Assembly (NCBI GenBank): GCA_031266255.1
Contig: JAISBK010000094.1
Span: 1 to 17,443, forward strand
Length of the DNA stretch: 17,443 bases
Direction: 5' to 3'
Source of the DNA: Treponema sp.
GTDB taxonomy: Bacteria; Spirochaetota; Spirochaetia; Treponematales; Breznakiellaceae
In this document: positions 13,807 to 17,443 of the stretch, piece after piece
Numbering within the stretch: the stretch's first letter is position 1
How the letters are laid out: each line of letters begins with the position of its first letter
The notes under the pieces: model-generated
Told to the model about the DNA's origin: nothing
The model's database searches: none
What the model saw: the letters and a program-made list of their open reading frames with translations, nothing else
Position numbers and translations under genes: made by a program

Positions 13807-15639
13807 TCATTCTGCTACAAATACTATATCGGCTTCAGGGATCCGTACTGCAGAGAGGGTGAGGAGGATCGGCTCGTTTGGTTCCAGATCCCCTTTGACC
13901 GCCACCTGGGTTTCTAGGCCCAGGGCAGGGATCATGATCAGAGAACGGTTTCCCCGCTTTTCCAGCATCACCCCTTCCCAGACGGAACCCTTTTTATCCG
14001 ATAAGTACACCGCAATCCAGTGGGCACGAGAGGCTCGTTCAGCCTGGACGGTTGCAAGGGCCGCAGCTTCTCCTGCACCAAGTCTAAGGAGGAGTTCATC
14101 TTCCCCTAGAGGTGCACCTTGCCCTAGAACCGCCCGGATCTGTTGGTGAGCCAAGAGGTCGGTATACCGGCGCAAAGGACTGGTAACTTGGGTATATATA
14201 TCAAGTCCTAAGCCCCAGTGAATTCCCGGTTTAACCGAAAGGGTCCGCGGGCGCATACAGCGACGGAGCTGGTAGGAACCAGCGATACCGCTGAGCGGGG
14301 CATTGGGAAGCTCACCGGTCTCCTGACTTACATAGGGAAAAGGAAGCCGCTGGCGCAAGGCCCAGTGAGCCGCTCCCTCCCCGGCGAGGAGCATACATTC
14401 CCGGATCATATCCGCAGATCGATAGGCGATTATGGGCGCAATGCTTACCTGGCCCTCAGAAACTATGATATGCACTTCGGGGAATTCCATGCATACTGCC
14501 CCAGCAGCACGTCTACGAGCCAGATTCTTTTCCGCAATCTCGAAGAGTGCGGTTAATTCCTGAACCAAAGGAACCTCTCCCTTGAGTACTGCATCGGCGG
14601 TTTCATACGTCAAACGGCTCACCTTGACCCAAGAACGGAGGATATCCGTTTCTATTAAAGTTCCCGCTTCATTCAAGACCATCTTAAAAGACAGCGCCGG
14701 GGAGACTGCTTCTATACCCAGAGCATATAACGAGAGGGCTTCTTCGGCTAACATCAGGGAAGCGCCTTCAGGTAGATAGAGGGTTGCTCCCCGGTTTCGG
14801 GCTTCCACATCCTCAGGGCTTCCAGGAAGGATCGATGCCCCTGGATCCGCTACATGCACCCAAAGACAAGAGTCCTCCACTGAAACCGCATCATCCGGAT
14901 CATTGCTCCAGGGATTATCAATGGCAAAGGCTTTGAGATGGGTAAGATCAACCCGATTCGTATCCTGTGGCGGAGGATTTATGGGAATTTTTGTAGATAT
15001 CGGGGAGAGGCCGAACCGCAGGGGATAAGGATTGACCCAAGGAGTCCAGACTCCGGTATCCAACAGTACCCTATGGGCTTCCTGGGGAGATTCACTTATC
15101 CCCAGGTCTTTGAGCGTACGGCTTTTATCGGTTTTACCATAGGCCAGGGCTTCTACATCATGGAGAAACCGGCGATCATCAGGGAGATGCAAGGTTCGAG
15201 CTTTGAACCGTTCCAAGAAAGCCTCCCGCGCTACCGCATCCTGCTGCTTCTCAGCTCGTTTCTTGGTTTCCGCCTCAAGTTCTTCAACAGGCCGACTCTG
15301 TATTTCCTGCCAGGTCCCTAAGAAATACAGGCCGTCTTTCCAGATCCGATATGCGGCCCAGGCAGTGCTTCCGGTGTACTCACCGTAAATCAATTCAGTC
15401 AGTTCCTGGAAAGAAATCTTATTTCCCTCCAACAATTCCCAAGCAGCGCGGATATCTCCTTGGGGAAGTTCCTGTTCAAGGCTTGCCAGAGTACACGGCC
15501 CTGGGTGGAGCAGCTCAAGGTCTTTTTCCCGAACCCGGAAGGATTCACCCTCCAGCACGACGATACTTATCTTATCCCCGACGTCGGTTACCAGGGCAGG
15601 ACGTTTTTTATACACCACAAGACTTTTTTCCGGTATCAT
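13807..15639 (-). CDS. RNase II-family (RNB domain) exoribonuclease
   Basis: This 610-residue protein has the RNB catalytic domain of processive 3'-5' exoribonucleases (RNase II/R). The magnesium site IDNPWSNDPDDAVSV (240-254) carries Asp241, Asp247, Asp249 and Asp250. The later motif SPLRRYTDLLAHQQI (487-501) is the RNB signature. Instead of cold-shock domains, residues 1-45 resemble a small SH3-like fold (KKRPALVTDVGDKISIVVLEG, then a basic-acidic EKDLELLHPG). I recall this arrangement in the cyanobacterial and chloroplast RNase II branch. The last 60 residues (WEGVMLEKRGNRSLIMIP) look like a shortened S1-type domain. The start is the first ATG in frame, ahead of the SH3-like part; no ribosome site precedes it. 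It could be rnb or an rnr-like gene; the symbol is left open. Confidence 0.85.
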   Translation of the reverse strand: MIPEKSLVVYKKRPALVTDVGDKISIVVLEGESFRVREKDLELLHPGPCTLASLEQELPQGDIRAAWELLEGNKISFQELTELIYGEYTGSTAWAAYRIWKDGLYFLGTWQEIQSRPVEELEAETKKRAEKQQDAVAREAFLERFKARTLHLPDDRRFLHDVEALAYGKTDKSRTLKDLGISESPQEAHRVLLDTGVWTPWVNPYPLRFGLSPISTKIPINPPPQDTNRVDLTHLKAFAIDNPWSNDPDDAVSVEDSCLWVHVADPGASILPGSPEDVEARNRGATLYLPEGASLMLAEEALSLYALGIEAVSPALSFKMVLNEAGTLIETDILRSWVKVSRLTYETADAVLKGEVPLVQELTALFEIAEKNLARRRAAGAVCMEFPEVHIIVSEGQVSIAPIIAYRSADMIRECMLLAGEGAAHWALRQRLPFPYVSQETGELPNAPLSGIAGSYQLRRCMRPRTLSVKPGIHWGLGLDIYTQVTSPLRRYTDLLAHQQIRAVLGQGAPLGEDELLLRLGAGEAAALATVQAERASRAHWIAVYLSDKKGSVWEGVMLEKRGNRSLIMIPALGLETQVAVKGDLEPNEPILLTLSAVRIPEADIVFVAE

Positions 15640-15646
15640 GGGAGTA

Positions 15647-15675
15647 AGTCTACCATAGGACCTAAACCATGAGAA
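15647..15675 (-). promoter_or_regulatory. Possible promoter of the RNB exoribonuclease gene
   Basis: TTCTCA (15675-15670) and TAGACT (15652-15647) each match four of six consensus positions, with 17 bases between. The -10 ends seven bases before the ATG at 15639, and no ribosome site is present. The match is weak and chance is possible. Confidence 0.25.
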
Positions 15676-15739
15676 GTGGTCGGCTTTTTAAGCTCAAGGC
15701 TCTGCTGTTTTAGATTTTTTAATGAGACAATGCAGGTGA

Positions 15740-15766
15740 TTGCGTGAAGGGGCTTAGATGTATACA
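15740..15766 (+). promoter_or_regulatory. Possible promoter of the SDR-like gene
   Basis: TATACA (15761-15766) matches five of six -10 positions and ends eight bases before the ATG at 15775. The best -35 is TTGCGT (15740-15745), at a short 15-base spacing. There is no usable Shine-Dalgarno: the GAG at 15770-15772 is only two bases from the ATG. Confidence 0.25.
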
Positions 15767-15774
15767 CTTGAGAT

Positions 15775-16455
15775 ATGACCAGGGGTATCTTACTAGCAGG
15801 AAATGAATCATCTTTATCCGATGCAGTAGCCGTTGAAGCGGCTAAACGGGTTGAATATTTTGCCGCAGCATTTATTCCCAATCGTCTTATGGCTCCTGTA
15901 GAAACTAAGACCTTTTCTGCAACAGACTCCCTCATTCCGCTCCATTGGAACCCAGGAAGTCCGGTTTCTGCCCGCACCCTGATCCTAGCGGCTGAAAATC
16001 GGCTGGAACATATCAATGACGCACTCCTGATATGCGCGCCTCCTTCGGTACGGAAACATCCAGGAGAACTGGTGGCCACTGAAATTGAAATAATGGTAAA
16101 CGACCATATCAAGGGCTGGTTTTTTTTGGTAAAAGAATTAACCGCGCTATTTAGGATAAAAAAAACCGGAACCTTAGCCCTAGTACTATCTGAACTCAAT
16201 CCTGGAGGAGGAAAAGACGAAGCTCCTGATCTTATAGGGGCTTCTGCGGTGGAGTCCTTCCGGGCTTTTACCCAAGGATTACTAAGCTCTTCCCTGGAGG
16301 AGCCCTTTCGAATCCTCGGCTTTTCTGCCCCTGAATCCAGTAATACTACGGAATTTGCTGCTTTTATCTTTAAATTCCTCGAAGAAGGGGGAAAAAGGAG
16401 TAACGGTAAGTGGCTCAAATTTGGTAAAGGGCGGGGACTCTTCAGTAGATACTAG
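15775..16455 (+). CDS. SDR-like Rossmann-fold protein without catalytic motif
   Basis: I do not recognise a specific family. The 226-residue protein has the rhythm of a short-chain dehydrogenase/reductase. It begins GILLAGNESSLSDAVAVEAAKR (4-25), where SDRs have TGxxxGIG. INDALLICAPPS (80-91) sits where NNAG is usual. VNDHIKGWFFLVKELTALFR (108-127) matches the N-x-K-G helix, and GASAVESFRAFTQGLL (about 154-169) matches the helix that normally carries YxxxK. The nucleotide-binding glycines and the Tyr-Lys pair are missing, so it is probably not an ordinary oxidoreductase. An antisense frame (15636-16418) is serine-rich and shadow-like, so the plus strand is preferred. It stands alone, divergent from the RNB gene and convergent with a WecA-like gene. 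The role is unknown. Confidence 0.7.
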   Translation: MTRGILLAGNESSLSDAVAVEAAKRVEYFAAAFIPNRLMAPVETKTFSATDSLIPLHWNPGSPVSARTLILAAENRLEHINDALLICAPPSVRKHPGELVATEIEIMVNDHIKGWFFLVKELTALFRIKKTGTLALVLSELNPGGGKDEAPDLIGASAVESFRAFTQGLLSSSLEEPFRILGFSAPESSNTTEFAAFIFKFLEEGGKRSNGKWLKFGKGRGLFSRY

Positions 16456-16490
16456 GGCAGGTTCACCCTACGCGCAGTATGTGAGCCGAA

Positions 16491-16528
16491 GTGGAAGAGC
16501 TTTTCTAAGTTCCTCCACCTGCTTTTCT
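16491..16528 (+). terminator. Possible terminator after the SDR-like gene
   Basis: GTGGAAGAGC (16491-16500) and GTTCCTCCAC (16509-16518) can pair as a ten-base stem with one A-C mismatch and one wobble, around an eight-base loop. CTGCTTTTCT follows, with four T's. The T-run supports rightward termination. The other strand has no T-run. Confidence 0.35.
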
Positions 16529-16534
16529 AGGGGC

Positions 16535-17443
16535 CTATGTCCCTGGGGATTCTTTGGTCTTTACCCGAGAAACTGCATGACTGGTATAGTGCATAATCCC
16601 AAAAAATAGAATCATCACCCCCAAACCTCCACAGATTACGATAAAACCCCCTAAACTCCCTACCCTCAGTACTGCCCATAGCGAAATACCACACAACCCC
16701 ACCTGTATCGTTACCAGCAATACCAATATACTCTTCGTCGTATACCCCATCTCCATCAATTTATGGTGTAAATGCCGTTTATCCGGCGTAAAAAAAGAAC
16801 GCCCCTCTCGGGTCCTCCTCCATATAGCCGCTACCGTATCCAAAAGCGGAATCGAGCTTACCAATACCACCAGCGGAAATAGGTTAAAATTCAGAGCCTC
16901 AGAGCTTTTAAGCAGCGGAAGCACTCCTATCATAAACCCCAAAAACTGACTCCCCCCGTCCCCCATAAAAATCCGCGCCTTTGGCTTGTTGTATACCAGA
17001 AACCCTACTATACATCCCCCAAGGATAAATCCCATCCCCCCATCAAACGAATCCCCATTAACCTGGAATACTAAACCCAGGGTAAGACATACACTGAGTG
17101 ATAGGCTCCCGCACAGGGCATCCACCCCGTCAATTAGATTAAAGGCATTACTCATCCCAATAAGCCAGCAAAAGGTAATAATGCGCCCCATAAAACCCAC
17201 CTCAAGGGGCCCTATCCGGGTGAGGTAAACCCCACACACCAGGGGAATGAGGCTGGCTATGCATTGGCCCAAGAGCTTGTATCGGGGGGGTAATTCATAC
17301 AAATCATCCAAGAGCCCCAAGACAAAGACCAGCAAGCCACCGGCAAATAGGGGAAGGTAGGTATGCAGAGGGGTTTTTTGACCTGCGAGGTAGAGTAACG
17401 AGGCTCCGATAAAGACCGGCACAAACCCGACACTTCCCAGCCG
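16535..17443 (-). CDS. WecA/MraY-type undecaprenyl-phosphate sugar-1-phosphate transferase, 5' end cut by window
   Basis: A polytopic membrane enzyme of glycosyltransferase family 4, it moves a sugar-1-phosphate (GlcNAc-1-P in WecA/TagO) from a UDP-sugar to undecaprenyl phosphate on the cytoplasmic face. The frame is open through the right edge (303 codons visible), so the real start lies outside; a GTG at 17422 is not the start. Motifs in order are GLLDDLYELPPRYK with its Asp-Asp pair, NAFNLIDGVDAL, RIFMGDGGSQFLGF, and DTVAAIWRRTREGRS followed by PDKRHLHH. The HLHH motif points to WecA/TagO rather than MraY. Hydrophobic segments alternate with these loops throughout. The usual DGVDGL has become DGVDAL. 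The last 20 residues (HYTSHAVSRVKTKESPGT) are polar and basic. It likely starts an outer-surface glycan or lipid-linked sugar. It converges with the SDR-like gene, 79 bases apart. Confidence 0.9.
   Translation of the reverse strand, partial: RLGSVGFVPVFIGASLLYLAGQKTPLHTYLPLFAGGLLVFVLGLLDDLYELPPRYKLLGQCIASLIPLVCGVYLTRIGPLEVGFMGRIITFCWLIGMSNAFNLIDGVDALCGSLSLSVCLTLGLVFQVNGDSFDGGMGFILGGCIVGFLVYNKPKARIFMGDGGSQFLGFMIGVLPLLKSSEALNFNLFPLVVLVSSIPLLDTVAAIWRRTREGRSFFTPDKRHLHHKLMEMGYTTKSILVLLVTIQVGLCGISLWAVLRVGSLGGFIVICGGLGVMILFFGIMHYTSHAVSRVKTKESPGT

Noticed and set aside
15636..16418. 260-residue antisense frame over the SDR-like gene
   Set aside because: Serine-rich, no recognisable motifs and overlapping the RNB gene start; the plus-strand frame has an SDR-like pattern.
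1..17443. CRISPR array or other repeat array
   Set aside because: No regularly spaced repeats were found by eye on either strand.

Overview
The window looks like chromosomal DNA of a spirochaete, most likely a Treponema-like member of the Spirochaetales. The main evidence is a chemotaxis cluster in the order cheA, cheW fused to a CheR-like domain, cheX, with a nearby cheR-cheB pair. The CheW-CheR-like hybrid and a CheX phosphatase next to CheA are treponemal traits. The genus is inferred from gene content; no database was searched.

Layout. Positions 1-975 hold two dead transposase remnants: an IS5-family C-terminal part (1-279) and an IS1-family copy (about 409-909), both with frameshifts, stops and deletions. 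A good sigma70-type promoter follows, then glmS (1038-2888). After a 264-base gap come hisS and a translationally coupled VanY-like lipoprotein carboxypeptidase (TAATG overlap). Next is a pair of tRNA-modification genes, a TcdA-like t6A dehydratase and a TtcA-like PP-loop thiolase, overlapping by ATGA. These rightward genes collide with the leftward chemotaxis block at 7072-7075, where the two stop codons overlap.

The chemotaxis block is transcribed leftward from about 13.7 kb: cheA, cheW-cheR-like and cheX, closely spaced or overlapping, then a tRNA-Val(GAC), then cheR and cheB, which have their own strong promoter-like sequence. CheA would phosphorylate CheY (not encoded here) and CheB; CheX would dephosphorylate CheY-P; CheR and CheB would methylate and demethylate receptors; the fusion protein would couple CheA to receptors. 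Upstream of cheA, in the same direction, is an RNase II-family exoribonuclease gene. Divergent from that is an SDR-like protein with no recognisable catalytic residues. A WecA/MraY-type sugar-phosphate transferase, cut by the right edge, converges on it.

The most interesting pattern concerns translation starts. Genes inside the chemotaxis operons (cheW-R, cheX, cheB) have clear Shine-Dalgarno sequences. The first genes (cheA, cheR) have none, and sigma70-like promoters lie so close that transcripts should begin within about 0-3 bases of the start codon. Weaker versions of this arrangement precede hisS, tcdA, the RNB gene and the SDR-like gene. This suggests leaderless mRNAs and should be tested.
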